From Bactrocera neohumeralis (Eukaryota > Arthropoda > Insecta > Diptera > Tephritidae), in the NCBI RefSeq assembly GCF_024586455.1, contig NC_065921.1:66155528-66219527 (forward strand): 64,000 bases of DNA, in the 5' to 3' direction. The translations under genes and the position numbers were made by a program. Within the stretch, counting starts at the first letter, position 1. Each line of letters starts with the position of its first letter. Of this stretch, positions 46,243-57,689 are shown in pieces. The notes under the pieces are model-generated. The model did not search any database and was not told where the DNA came from. It was given only the letters and a program-made list of their open reading frames with translations.

Positions 46243-46396
46243 ATGAAATTATCGATCTACGGACCTCCACCTCAGCATCTTCCACACAACTTCGACAACG
46301 TGCGATCGTCAAAATTTCTAAACTTACCGCATGAACGCTGTTGGACAGTGTTCAGTAATAACTCCTTTAATTGCGGCGAGATGGAGTTTGCTAAAG
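46243..46396 (+). CDS. Candidate short coding exon with a strong splice donor
   Basis: Starts ATG in a good insect context (aaaaaccATGA) and stays open for 51 codons plus one base. It ends at AAAG/gtaagtaat, a near-ideal 5' splice site; the frame stops three codons into the putative intron. The product begins MKLSIYGPPPQHLPHNFDNV and ends GEMEFAKG. It has no transmembrane segment or recognised domain, and I do not recognise the protein. It lies outside all elements found, just upstream of a LINE fragment. It could be the first coding exon of a host gene whose later exons lie outside the window, or a chance frame. No downstream acceptor was identified. Confidence 0.3.
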
Positions 46397-46499
46397 GTAA
46401 GTAATTCAGTAAACATTCGGTGTTCTAATCCAAGCCAAAGCATATTGCAGTCGCACAGGAGCGGGTAGTCAACTAGTGCCTGCCGAGGTCCAATGGTCA

Positions 46500-46990
46500 A
46501 GTGCTAGAACGCATGACGTCAATGGAGATCCAAGTCATACCGATGTATGTGTCATACCGATGTATGAACTCTAGCTAGATCGTCGGTTTTTCAGTTGCCA
46601 GCGATTCTGCTATGCTCAGGCACCCGAACTAGTCTGATGACCAAGTTGCTTTATGCTATTTCTAACGAAGACAGACGGTGCTTTACTAGCTTTGAACGCA
46701 TAGTTAGGAATATCAGAACTAATATTGTCGCTCTGCTGTCGGAGGCCAAGCTCACCTCCCTGAATTGGGCTGCATTTCATAGCAGTACATCTACCGCCAC
46801 CTTAATAGCAACCACTTCCGCTTGAAAAACACAACAGTGGTCCGGTGGTCCAAATCTAAGATTGACGGAGAGCTCATTACAGAAAATTCTTCCTCCAATC
46901 TTCCCTCCTAACTTCGTTCCATACGTGAAAAAGCTCACTGCGCCTCTTCCTCAACAACTTCTCCCGGTCCGCAAATCCCTCATCGGTATC
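46500..46990 (-). mobile_element. LINE RNase H fragment
   Basis: Minus strand reads VFQAEVVAIKVAVDVLL near 46830, SLASDSRATI (RNase H second Asp region) near 46750, and RVPEHSRIAGN near 46610 followed by KTDDLAR, a variant of WVPGHSGIAGNEKADELAR. Stops are present. Same family as 43383-43870. Confidence 0.78.
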
Positions 46991-48493
46991 ATTTGACAAT
47001 GTTAAAATAATAAAGAATAATTATACAAAATTCATAATTTATTATTGGTAATTGAAGGAAGAATAAACCTAATGAACTCTTCCCCTTATGTGCTCTTTTA
47101 AAGCAAGACAAGCCTCATACTCGAAGAAAGTATGAATTGTGAATTCATTTGTAGTCGTGGAGAATGGATAATTGTTGACTTAGACTTGGCAGGAGTGCAA
47201 CTCGGGAAATTCTTTAATTTCAGCTTAAATTAAAAAGTTAGGGTTTCCTCACCGAACTCGGATACTTGTAAAGCTGTGGAATATTTTCAGTAAATTCAGT
47301 CCTACAACAGTTATTCTCTTCGTACAGTTGATCTACATTAGTAAACTATAGACAGACAGTCCAGGCAGATCGAGTAACTTTTTACTCAGAATATTTTCTC
47401 ATATTAAATGAACTGAAAGAATATGTCATACGCGCCTTCAGAGCTATCCAATAACACAGTGTCGGCCGTTAACTTATCCGGATATGCAAAACGAAGAATA
47501 TGCTTCAAATATTCATGAATATAAGTATTTCTTGGCAAACACCTCCATACATACTTAAATTTCATATTCCCACTCAGCGGCCACAGAAATTGGTTAGTCT
47601 GTGTGGTGTTCCTTTACTTTTTTTTGTTTGCTCGGTGCTAGATAAAAATTGTGTGCGTGTGTCGGTAATTTACAGTAAAACGAAATCAGCAACAAATTGA
47701 AGTATTAATATGTGCCACAGAACCCATGCCGTAGGGACCCCCAAGCCGTAAAACACATGTGTTCCCAATCGACGCTTGACTTATCAGCGTTGCGACTTGT
47801 CGTGAGGAGTGTTTTAGTTGCTGCTTTTCATTTACTTTTTAATATTTTTTCGTGATTCCTGCATTTTTTAGTTTAATTTTTCACTTTATGCTCCCAGTCC
47901 CCTTTCCCCTCGCTCATATTTTTGTATGCGCGCGGTTATCGTTGGGGCTTGACGGTTTGTTTTCACTTTTTCAAACTTCTTGACGGTCACACCCATGCGC
48001 AAGTGTGTATGTGTCGACAGGAAAGGGTAACTAGCTGCCTGCCTGCGATTATTGACATCGAAAGCGAAATTCAAGTGTGCGCAATGCGACCACTTCTTGT
48101 GTTTTACTTTATGTTTTTGTTGTTTTTATTTTTTGTTGTAAATTTTGAATTTTTCGCGTAGAATTGCAAAATTGAAATTCCGTAGTGTCACTCATTTCAA
48201 TTACAAAGTGTGAGAACTACTTGCAATTGCGGTTCCTATCAGAGGGTTCAAATCTCTATGGATCTCGTGTGTGTGTGGGAATAATTTAATTGAATCAAAA
48301 TGCCGTTTCTTTAATGATTATTTTGGTATTTTTAAGTTGATCATAATAAACCGGAACAATAACGATATAACTTTCAGTTTTTAGGTATGTAATTCATTTA
48401 AATGCAAACCTGTTTGCCGTTGTTTTACAGTTTTAGTTCGTCCGAAATATAGTCGTTGCTCACTGACTGCTATTCCATTGAAATATAGGTTTT
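46991..48493. other. Unassigned DNA
   Basis: No repeat recognised. 47700-48130 is GC-richer and element-free. Frames of 60-79 codons overlap on both strands without domains. Confidence 0.5.
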
Positions 48494-49004
48494 TATACCC
48501 TGAACAGCGTATATTAAGTTTGGAACACCCAGAAGGAAGCGTCGGAGACCCTATGAAGTACAAATATAAATGATCAGTATGTTGAGCTGAGTCGATTTAG
48601 CCATGTCCGTCTGTCTGTCTGTCTATCTGTATATATACGAACTAGTCCCTCAGTTTTTAAGATATCGTTTTGAAATTTTGTAAACGTAATTTTTTCTTCA
48701 AGAAGCTGCTCATTTTTCGGAACTGCCGATATCGGACCACTATAACATATGTATAGCTGCCATACAAACTGAAAGATCGGAATGAAGTTCTTGTATGGAA
48801 AACTTTCGCATTTGAGGTGGTATCTTCATGAAATTTGATATAGATTACTGCTTAAGGTAATAATATAATCTCCGCAAAAATTGTTCAGATCGGATTACTA
48901 TAGCATATGGCTTCCATACAAACTGAACACGTAGTTAGTAAAAGAAATGCACCTGTGAAGGGTATATTAGCTACGGTGCAGCCGAAGTTAACGTTTTTTC
49001 TTGT
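48494..49004 (+). repeat. Repeat A, best full-length copy
   Basis: 511 bp with both ends: TATACCCTGAACAGCGTATA at the 5' side and GGGTATATTAGCTACGGTGC at the 3' side, then agccgaagttaacg and ttttttcttgt. In between: the 'gtccgtctgtctgtctatctg' core and one set of the sub-unit 'atagctgccatacaaactgaa ... gaaatttgatatagattac'. It lies directly against a LINE fragment on its right. 5' TATACCCT and 3' AGGGTATA are inverted copies of one another. Confidence 0.92.
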
Positions 49005-49490
49005 ATAATAATGAGCTCGATTAACAGCTTTTTTGCAACTGAGAGATTCTTTCGGCCTAGAGTAGAACGTAGAGGGTTCACTGAACAACTTGAACTTCAC
49101 AAATTTCATCTTGCCTCGATCGTGGGAGTACTTAGTGGATATTGTCCAATAGGTTTTCATGCTGTAAGTCTAAAAATCCATTCGGATGCTATTTGTCAAT
49201 GTTGTTTGGAGGAGGGTGAGGTGGAAACATCCAGGCATTTTCTCCTCCATTGTCCAGCATTTTCAAAGCTGGCGTTGAAACATCTCGATATTCATGCCAT
49301 CGGCGAACTAGGAGACAAAGCCGAAACTGCCATCAGCCGTCTTAATAAATTTGTGATATGCTCAAAAGGCTTTGTTGATTTATAAGGGTCTTATGATTCA
49401 GTTCTTAGGAATTTATAAGTACCACAATGGACAGGCGTTCTAAGCTGTCCATGTAAGAACCCTCTTACGATTGACCTTCTAACCTAACCT
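49005..49490 (+). mobile_element. LINE C-terminal fragment with taacc tail
   Basis: A 124-codon open frame at 49011-49382. It contains GVLSGYCPIGFHAVSLKIHS, then a zinc-knuckle-like ICQCCLEEGEVETSRHFLLH with CPAF, and ends EISRL-like text, ICSKGFVDL and a stop. This is the standard C-terminal domain of Jockey-superfamily LINE ORF2. The 3' UTR ends in cttctaacctaacctaaa at 49475-49492. The copy is 5'-truncated, as typical of LINEs, and its frame is still open, so it is comparatively young. Confidence 0.88.
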
Positions 49491-49853
49491 AAAATATGGT
49501 ACTTGCTTAACAATATTTGGACTTACAGGTATTCGAAAATAGCTTCTCTTCAAATCAAAAACTTCATTCGGAGAATCTAAGGATCGTTTAGTCGTACATA
49601 TGAGATATAAAATATCTATATTTATGCAATCAATCACGGTATCAAAACTTCGAGATAATGGATTGACTTCTTTCTTACTTAGTAGCTTTTCAGTTGTTCA
49701 GAAGAACTTGACAAGCTTGTTAGAAACGATAAATCGAAGACAGAGAAAAACCAAGTTTTGCGCAGAGGATCATCAAATCAGATAAAATCAGTGGAAGTCT
49801 CGAAAGGTATTTGGTTTAAGGTTAGATTGAAGTATAATGTCTCATCTTATATT
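49491..49853. other. Unassigned spacer
   Basis: A 61-codon frame at 49600-49785 without features; no repeat recognised. Confidence 0.5.
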
Positions 49854-50551
49854 CAGTGGCGTAGCTACAACTTCGGTCGCCCGGGGCCAAGGATGTTCTG
49901 CCGCCCCCCTTTATCTACCTACCTACAAGTTTCATGAGATGGTTCGAACAAAAGCGAGTTTTTACAAAATATCTTCGATATTAAGTATATAAAATTTAGG
50001 AACTAGAAGCCACGCAAATTCTGAAGTTCCAAAATTCTCACAATACGGTTTTTGAGGAAATTGATAGTAAATTTACAAGACATCTTATTAAAGGACATAG
50101 AAAAAAACCATTTTCGCCCTAATCTTGTACACTTTTGACACAATTTTCAGAAATTTTTGCCCGAATTGGAGTTTTTAAATATCATTTTTGAAAATTTGGA
50201 GAAATAAAAGTATTTGTTACATTCAAAGCATAGGGTAACTGTGAGAGTGACACGTCGCTAGACAAAGCTAGAAAAGTGCATCTTTAAATTCTATCACTAT
50301 TTTTAAGAAAGATGTAAGCCAAAAGATATAAGACAAATTCAAAGACTGAAAAGTATTCGAGTAAAAATTAATATTTTTCATTGTTATTCAGATTATAACA
50401 TTGTGTGTGTACAACTCTTTTTCTTTTATAATAAATTTTGTAAAAAAAATTTGTTGAAGTTTTCTTCTGAATGTTAAAAAAAAAAGCGAAGATCGTTTTG
50501 CCGCCCCCCAAGACGTTGCGCCCAGGGCGACGGCCCCCTTTAATTTAACTG
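49854..50551. mobile_element. Possible hAT-like non-autonomous element
   Basis: The left end CAGTGGCGTAGCTACAACTT resembles the CAGTGGCGTAGC termini of many non-autonomous DNA transposons. A subterminal GGTCGCCCGGGGC (49875-49887) is mirrored by GCCCAGGGCGACG at 50520-50532 (11 of 13 inverted). GCCGCCCCCC occurs just inside both ends. The right-hand outer terminus has decayed to about taatttaactgg. No coding capacity. Class and exact right boundary are inference. Confidence 0.45.
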
Positions 50552-51195
50552 GAACCAGACTTTAGCTTTCTCATCTTAGAACTCTAAAACCAGATAAAGT
50601 ACAATATATTTTCGTATATATGTAGTTATATATAAACCTATTTCACAGAAGTTATGATCGCGATGTCTCGAAAATTGTCATTAATATTCTATAATACCCT
50701 AACTCACACAAAATTATTTTTTGTCAGTTACGAAAGCCAGATTGAGATAAGGAGGCTCGAAAATGTAATTTTTTTTAGAACACAATTCTAGAAAATCTGA
50801 TGCGAATAGGAAATGTTTTAGGAAAGATATTTTGTTCTTGAGATAATTCAGGTATTTGATGAAGTATTATGCCGGGAAGTTGGTTAACAAATATGTAATA
50901 CTGTAGTGAGTCCTTTGGAAATCGCTTCCATTTAATAATTGTACGATTAATGCCTCAGTGAAGATGGCGAAAGAAGGGTAAAAGAAAATAGTGAATTAAG
51001 AAATACAAATTGTCTTAAAAGCAAGGTACGGCTTTGACAAAAGCACATAGCACGCGTCGGTTCCAATAACTTAATATTGACACTATGGAAAACTAGAAAT
51101 CTGAATAAACACTAACCCAGTAGAAAAATACCTTAGCCCACTAGAAGGCTTGATGAAGGAAGTTAATGCACTCAGAGATTGATTTAAATTTAAAA
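50552..51195. other. Unassigned AT-rich DNA
   Basis: No gene or repeat recognised. Confidence 0.5.
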
Positions 51196-51520
51196 TCCTT
51201 TAAAAGGTTGCCATCTGCTCGAGAATTATAACTAAAATATAAATAAGATTCAGTTCTGCAGTCGAATAATTTTGTGAAGGGTTGCCACCTATTTACAATT
51301 ATTATAAAATAAACTTATTGTTAAGTCATTGATATGAAACTAAAGAGAAGACTCCTTTAAGCCGCAGATATTTTGAAAAAGGTTGCCACCTTAATACTAT
51401 AGAACTTTTTTACAATTAAAATGGTGGAATAAAGGGCATATTACAATGTGGGTATTAAATTAAATAGGTTTTAGTGAGTTTGCTGTCGGTATTATTTTTA
51501 AGTAATGTTGCCACCATTAT
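51196..51520. repeat. Degenerate tandem array around GGTTGCCACC
   Basis: Four copies of GGTTGCCA(C/T)C or a one-base variant start at 51206, 51280, 51381 and 51506. The last three are preceded by a related lead (gcag or gctg, then tcg, att, tttt, aa) and all are followed by AT-rich text. Unit spacing is 74, 101 and 125 bp, so the array has decayed by indels. No coding capacity. Confidence 0.55.
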
Positions 51521-52685
51521 AAAATTTATAATAATTGATATAATATATAAATTGATAAAATAAAAGAAATAATGCAAAATTGATAATAATAAAATGTTTT
51601 TGTTATTTTTATCTGGACAAATTTGATCCTCACTTTCCAACACTGGGTTATAACATTTTATGAACAAATATTTACCTCTTTAATGTGTGCATTTCGATCA
51701 TTTGTTGGTGGCACGGGGTATTGGACACGCTTTCCATTATTTGATGAAGAAAGAAGTGATAATATTTGCACACATTTTTTCAAAGAGTCTTCACTTACAA
51801 TTTACAGACATTCGTATGTATGTACATACATACATACATATATCATATATAATATTGATCATATGTATGTACATACTTATACTTGTTGCTGTTTGTACAG
51901 AGGGTTCAGCACTTTTATTTGTTCTCTGCCTTTCAGCATCTACCAAATTGTTGTACCAATAGCATTCTACTCTAATACATACGTACATGTGTAAGACTCC
52001 AAACTTCCCTTACACCTACATATGCATATCTACATACATATGTATGTATATACTATACATACGATGATTTTATTGGAAGCCAGTTTAGTAAGCATATTTG
52101 TTTAATAAATAATTCAGCACTAAGCTACTCTATTTACGTGCTATTATTTATATGTACACTTGTATATGCACTAATATATACATACATACATATGTATGTG
52201 GAGTATGTGTATTAAAAATACATACTTACGCATGCGCGTTGTTAGCACTTGTTGTACTAGCTGTTATTATGGTGTTTTGCTTGTTTGATCCGACACTAAT
52301 ACCTATTTGCCTTGTTGTAGTTGTTGTTGTTGCTGGCAAAGTTTTCTTGTTGGCCTGTAAAGTTGTCAATTTGCTTGTCACCAAAATAAACATTGGCAGC
52401 AACAATCGATGCGTTGCATAAAATGCAGACAGGCACATACAGCTTCGGTTAGGCAAATATGATAGTTCGTATGTAACGTATTAAAAGATGTCTAATAAGA
52501 AGTGTATAACTACAACTTTAGAGGATATTTACATATCTACATACTTACTTCGACCGATTTCATACATTTGTTTGCCTTTCTTAGGGTGTTCGCAGAGGGA
52601 ATGCTTCAAGCCGAGCCGAGCGCATTTTCCCATTTATAAAACACGCGAATTTATGCTCTCCTTTTAGGGGGTTATGTAAATATGT
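51521..52685. other. Microsatellite-rich region
   Basis: Dense tacatacatatgtatgta-type words at 51815-51880, 52015-52060 and 52150-52200; ttgttgtagttgttgttgtt at about 52310. No gene recognised; frames such as 51623-51994 are composed largely of these repeats. Confidence 0.65.
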
Positions 52686-53170
52686 TTAAGAAAACACACA
52701 GAAATTTTCATATCGTTTTGGTGAATAAGTTTTCGAAGTTGCACGCAAATTTGAGAAGGCTTTTCGGAGTGTTTGGAAGTGCATGCTAAACTTTAAACGC
52801 GTTTTTCTCAAAATGATGTATTCAAAGTCGGTCACCAACATTACTGGAAAACGATTAAACCGATTATTCTCAAATCTTAACACGAGCTTCTTTAACAAAT
52901 TTTAATATAAAAATATTTTTTACTCAATAAATATTTGTAAGTAATTGAAGTCCGAAATTTTGGTGAAAAATATTTTTTTTTTTTTAAATCGCCATTTAAT
53001 CAAACAATTTTATTTTGCTTATTTCTCCAATTAATTACTTGATTTAACGTTATTTTAACGAAATCTGTTTGGCATTTTAATTTAAGGGGATCCAGTTCAG
53101 AGATATAGTGGTCACTGCAAAACGTCTTTTTTTGAGAGGAGCTCCCGGAGTTCAGCTGTAGTTCGTTTCC
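52686..53170. repeat. Repeat C copy
   Basis: Second copy of the repeat at 27610-28200: aaactttaaacgcgtttttc, tcaaaatgatgtattcaaag, tcggtcacc, attaaaccgattattctcaa. The remainder is AT-rich and less alignable. Boundaries are approximate. Confidence 0.55.
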
Positions 53171-53377
53171 AAATAAATATTTTTACTAATACTAAGTCTT
53201 AAAACACAGTTAAAAGATACCATAATATGTGTACAAATTTTCGGATCAATAAATTTAAAATTTTTCTCAGAAAAAAATCTGGAAAACTTGCGTTTTTACG
53301 GCCTTCTAACTTTATGAATCTATCTCTGTTTTTCACTATCTCTCTCATTACCGTTTTTCATTATACATATGTATATG

Positions 53378-53531
53378 TGACCTGGTCTACGAAAAGGGAG
53401 CTAACGTGCGAAAACTAGTTTTCTGGGAAACAGCTGTTAAAAATACCATTTTCCTTCCGAATCAACTAAAATGTGAAAATTGATTTTTTGGATTTTTTGA
53501 CACCTAAGCCCCCTTTCCGTAGACCAGGTCA
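53378..53531. mobile_element. Small MITE, 154 bp
   Basis: TGACCTGGTCTACGAAAAGG with gagc at 53378-53401 is matched, as reverse complement, by 53508-53531 (22 of 24 identical). The element could fold almost end to end into a hairpin with an AT-rich interior. No coding capacity. The target duplication is unclear because both flanks are tata-rich. Confidence 0.8.
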
Positions 53532-54725
53532 TATATATACTTTAGCCTTTTATCATTTCCTCTCTCTATACATTAAGATCATCCAATGTACGAGTATCTT
53601 TCCAAAGAGAGATCAGTCATCTTTCGTACAGACTTGACGTGAGGTTGGTTATCTCAAAAGGAGCCTATGGCTTCCATATTTTGGCATAATAGTAATCCTG
53701 TCCGGGTTATAAATTCGGTATTTCGATCTATGATCTTTACTTTTTCCATAAACAACCTGCTCCAGAAATATTTATTTTTTTTACTGTGACCTGTCGGCGA
53801 AAAGAAAATGTCTTCTCCAAGTTCTAGTAGTTTCTATTTATATGGCGGCAACTGTATATGGTATACGCACACACATTTATGTGCAAATATTTTTGTAATT
53901 AATTTTTAATGCATATACATACAGTTGTGAACATATAATTAAGTCGTGAGTGGAGCAGCTAAGTGGTTGAGTTTGTGAAAAAGTGTAAAAACTTAATTAA
54001 AATGTCTGCAATAAAAATAGCAGGCTTCAAGAAGTGAGCAGAATTAAATCGAATAATAAATTAAGACATAACAAAAACAAAATATCAGTAGAATTGTCAA
54101 ATGTTTTATAAAATATTTATATGCTTATTTGTATTTGGCCTTTGCGCATTTTTTTATTCATCGTCTTTTGGTCTCCATTTCATTCAGCCTGCCAACATAC
54201 TACATACATATGTATGTAGACACAGAGGTAGACGTTGGCAACGGCCAAAAATTTTACTATAAAACAATTGTTGACCAAAATAATTTAAACTTCCGGCATC
54301 ACTCAAAATACCGGCACGTTTCATACTTGGCCCCGTGACGGCGTCCCAGCCACAAGCCTTAAGTGAATTGCAGACGCCGAGCCATAATAAAATGGCCTAA
54401 CTGAAATATTTCCGCAATTAAATTTCAATATAAATGGGTGTAGGATAGGTAGGTAAATAAGTTAAATAAATATTTGCATAGAAATGAATATTTAATTCAA
54501 TTATTTTATTCAATAATTGATTATGCTTAGACTGCGGTTAGATTAAAGGGCTTTAATGGCTGCTCGGTGAGTTTGGTTTGCTGCAAATCGGTGCTTTTGT
54601 ATCTTCTATGAGAGGTGCATAAGGTTATATAAATCGAAAGATTGCGACCATTACAGAAATGGTATAGGTTAGGTGTTTGGGTGGTTGAATACCTTCTTCT
54701 TATGTATTATGTAATCATTGGCTGG
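53532..54725. other. Unassigned DNA
   Basis: No gene or repeat recognised. 54330-54400 is a small GC-richer patch. Confidence 0.5.
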
Positions 54726-55380
54726 GGAAATTCTTCTTCTTCTTAATTGGCGTAGATACCGCTTACGCGATTATAGCCGAGTCAACAACAGCGCGCCAGT
54801 CGTTTCTTCTTTTCGCTACGTGGCGCCAGTTGGATATTCCAAGCGAAGCCAGGTCCTTCTCCACTTGGTCCTTCCAATGGAGTGGAGGTCTTCCTCTTCC
54901 TCTGCTTCTACCGGCGGGTACTGCGTCGAATACTTTCAGAGCTGGAGTGTTTTCGTCCATCCGGACAACATGACCTAGCCAGCGTAGTCGCTGTCTTTTA
55001 ATTCGCTGAACTATGTCGATGTCGTCGTATATCTCGTACAGCTCATCGTTCCATCGAATGCGGTATTTGCCGTGGTTAACGCGCAAAGGACCATAAATCT
55101 TTCGCAGAACTTTTGTCTCGAAAACTCGCAACGTCGACTCATCAGTTGTTGACATCGTCCAAGCCTCTGCACCATATAGCAGGACGGGAATTATGAGTGA
55201 CTTATAGAGTTTGGTTTTTGTTTGTCGAGAGAGGACTTTGCTGCTCAATTGTCCACTCAGTCCGAAGTAACACCTGTTGGCAAGAGTGATTCTGCGTTGG
55301 ATTTCTAGGCTGACATTGTTGGGGGTGTTTACGCTGGTTCCAAGATAGACGAAATTATCTCCAAAATTCTTCGATGAAAA
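54726..55380 (-). mobile_element. Alpha LINE 3' fragment, longest open copy
   Basis: Minus-strand frame open from about 55370 to a stop at 54763, over 190 codons: DNFVYLGTSVNTPNNVSLEI, RRITLANRCYFGLSGQLSSK, YKSLIIPVLLYGAEAWTMST, RIRWNDELYEIYDDIDIVQR, RLRWLGHVVRMDENTPALKV, DLASLGISNWRHVAKRRNDW, ending AIIA. This is the RT C-terminal part downstream of the active site. No ATG starts it; the first start offered by a simple caller is TTG, so it is a 5'-truncated insertion. The LINE end includes aagaagaagaag at about 54730-54745. It is the best reference for the other alpha copies. Confidence 0.9.
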
Positions 55381-57689
55381 CCAAGTGAGTTCGGACTAAG
55401 CAATATTCAACAAATTGTTGAAATTGATAACTTTAGTCTTCCATAAAACCCATAATCTCGAGCTAAAAGACAACTGAATCGATTATGTTTGAAGCCATCA
55501 TATGGCGGTTTACTTCTGTGCTTCTTTTCATTTTTAATCAGCGTTGAACACTAGCCTTTGATCCATTATATGCTGTTGGGTATATATGTATATTGGATAC
55601 AATTGTGTGCTCACTAGCTGAAGCCCGCCTAAAGTTCTCTCGAGCAGAAAGAACTTTTTCTCAATCTTCTACTAAAAGTTTGTTCGGCTATGCGGGGAAG
55701 AAGACGGGGAAGGTTTTTGCAAGATGAAGGTTCGAGCATCTTGAGCTCTTTCCGTTTATTTCCTTATGGACTCTGCTCTTTGAAACTTCAGTACCTTATG
55801 TAGTCTGAACTATAAATAACACAATTTAAATTTAACACAACGAAGGTCCCATTTTACCTTCTATATAAGTAGATATGTTCTCTGGGTGGTTGTTAAAATT
55901 AGCCCGCTTGTAGCACTTTGAAGTCTAAAGACTTCACTGAGTAATTGCCATGGTCCTAAATAAGGAAGTAGGCAAATGCCCTCTTGCTACTAAAGTTTCC
56001 CGGTTTTCTTTGTGTGCTATGTACTATGTAAGCACTTGCGTTTAAGGATCCTCAACATGGATGTTCGATCCCATAGAGAAAAGAGAAGCCTTTTGTTGTT
56101 CCTATTGAAAAATAATATCTTCCACATTGAAGGCTTGCTTATCCAGACACAATACTATGGTCTACACCATCGGTCTGACCATGCTCGTATACATCCAAGA
56201 TATTCCTGCAAGTTTAGAAATTTATTTCTCTGCATGGGAATTTCAACAAGTTTTGCCTTGTTAGCAAATCGATCTTCAAAATATTGTGCGCGCAAGATAA
56301 AGACAAATCAAGAGAAAGCAAACAATTTAAATACATTTTCTAATACTTATTCTAAAGTAGAAAAGAAACCGAAAGTTCGCCTGCAAATAGCACAGAGTAA
56401 TCAAGGAAATGCTAAAAATAGCGGTAGACATCAGCAGAAAGTGGCGTAAACAGCTTGAAAAATGTCAAAGCAATGCGAAAAAATGGCAATCAAAAATTGG
56501 CAATAGTCTCCTACGGCCACCTAAGACCACCGAAAATCGATCATCAGCGCGGTTCATTGACCAAAGGCCAGCATACAATAACAAAAAGTATATTCGAACC
56601 AATACTGTTGCAAGCTTATACTCATACCATACATCTGATGTGGATCCGATTTGAGTTACGTGACGAACGCTTGCCAACACTGTCGTAGAAGCGAAAATAA
56701 AAGAGAACCTTACCGAAAGGTGATCATTGTGGCATGAATGTCTTCGCCGCGTAAGTATCACATGCCATGCCATGCCCGCCATGACCACGCCTCGTCGACG
56801 GCATTGCGGGCTGCGGCGGCGACGAGTGAGAAAACAATTTGAAATTTTCAGGTCATTTACAGCACAATTTTCAATTTCAATACAACAATTTCGAATGAAC
56901 GAACGAACGAACAGCGAGAAAGGGAATATTTAGCACACGTTTGACATGAAAGATACGACGCTGAGGCTGCGGCGCTGAACATTGGCGGGAGGTAGATATA
57001 AGTGTGTTTGAAGTGCATTGATTGTCACTCGCCGCCAATTCTCGAGATGTTGTGACGCATGCTTTCATCTCGATCGGGTTTTTTCTACTTATTTTGAAGC
57101 AACTTTTGTCATCCAATTTGAATGTGATTATTTTTATAGAAGTGTATGTATGTGTGTGCAGCATAAAAAATGCGCTCACTGTACACAAAAGTGTCTATTT
57201 TCGCCTTTCGCGTTCTTCAAGGTGCTTTGTTTTTTTTGTAACTTGGCTGCTCAGCTGCGTTGCAGGCATTGCGGCCGAAGTGAGGAAGTGACTTTGTGCA
57301 TACTGATCGCCTTCGTTGTTTGTTCGTTGGGTGTGAAATTGAAATGCAAATGTGACAACATTTGCGCCTTAATGCCCAAAACAATTCAACAGCCATCCAA
57401 TTCAATACATTTTAATTCGAATCGATACGAATCGATTTGATTTGAATCTAATTCTGTGCGCGAATGCGACCCAATCGCACACACTTAGGTCGATCGGTCG
57501 CTTGGCGTGCTGCAAAGGGTAGTCCAATGGAGAGAATATGTGAAAATTAAAACAAAAATCCATACCATTTTATCCCACTCGCTGTGGCTGTTGCACACAT
57601 GTGTCGTAAAAATTTTGCCATCGCCTAAACTAAACATACACATCTTTAGTATCCGACTCTCTTGAGGTTTCGGTTGAAAAAATTCCTCT
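55381..57689. other. Unassigned DNA, GC-richer at 56720-57490
   Basis: No transposon recognised. The 145-codon frame at 56012-56449 starts at GTG and has no domain. 56720-57490 is rich in CpG and has gaacgaacgaacgaac at about 56896-56911, a feature often seen in insect 5' UTRs, but no convincing exon boundary is found. Confidence 0.5.

Noticed and set aside
56012..56449. 145-codon frame
   Set aside because: Starts at GTG; overlapping frames on both strands nearby are equally long; no domain.
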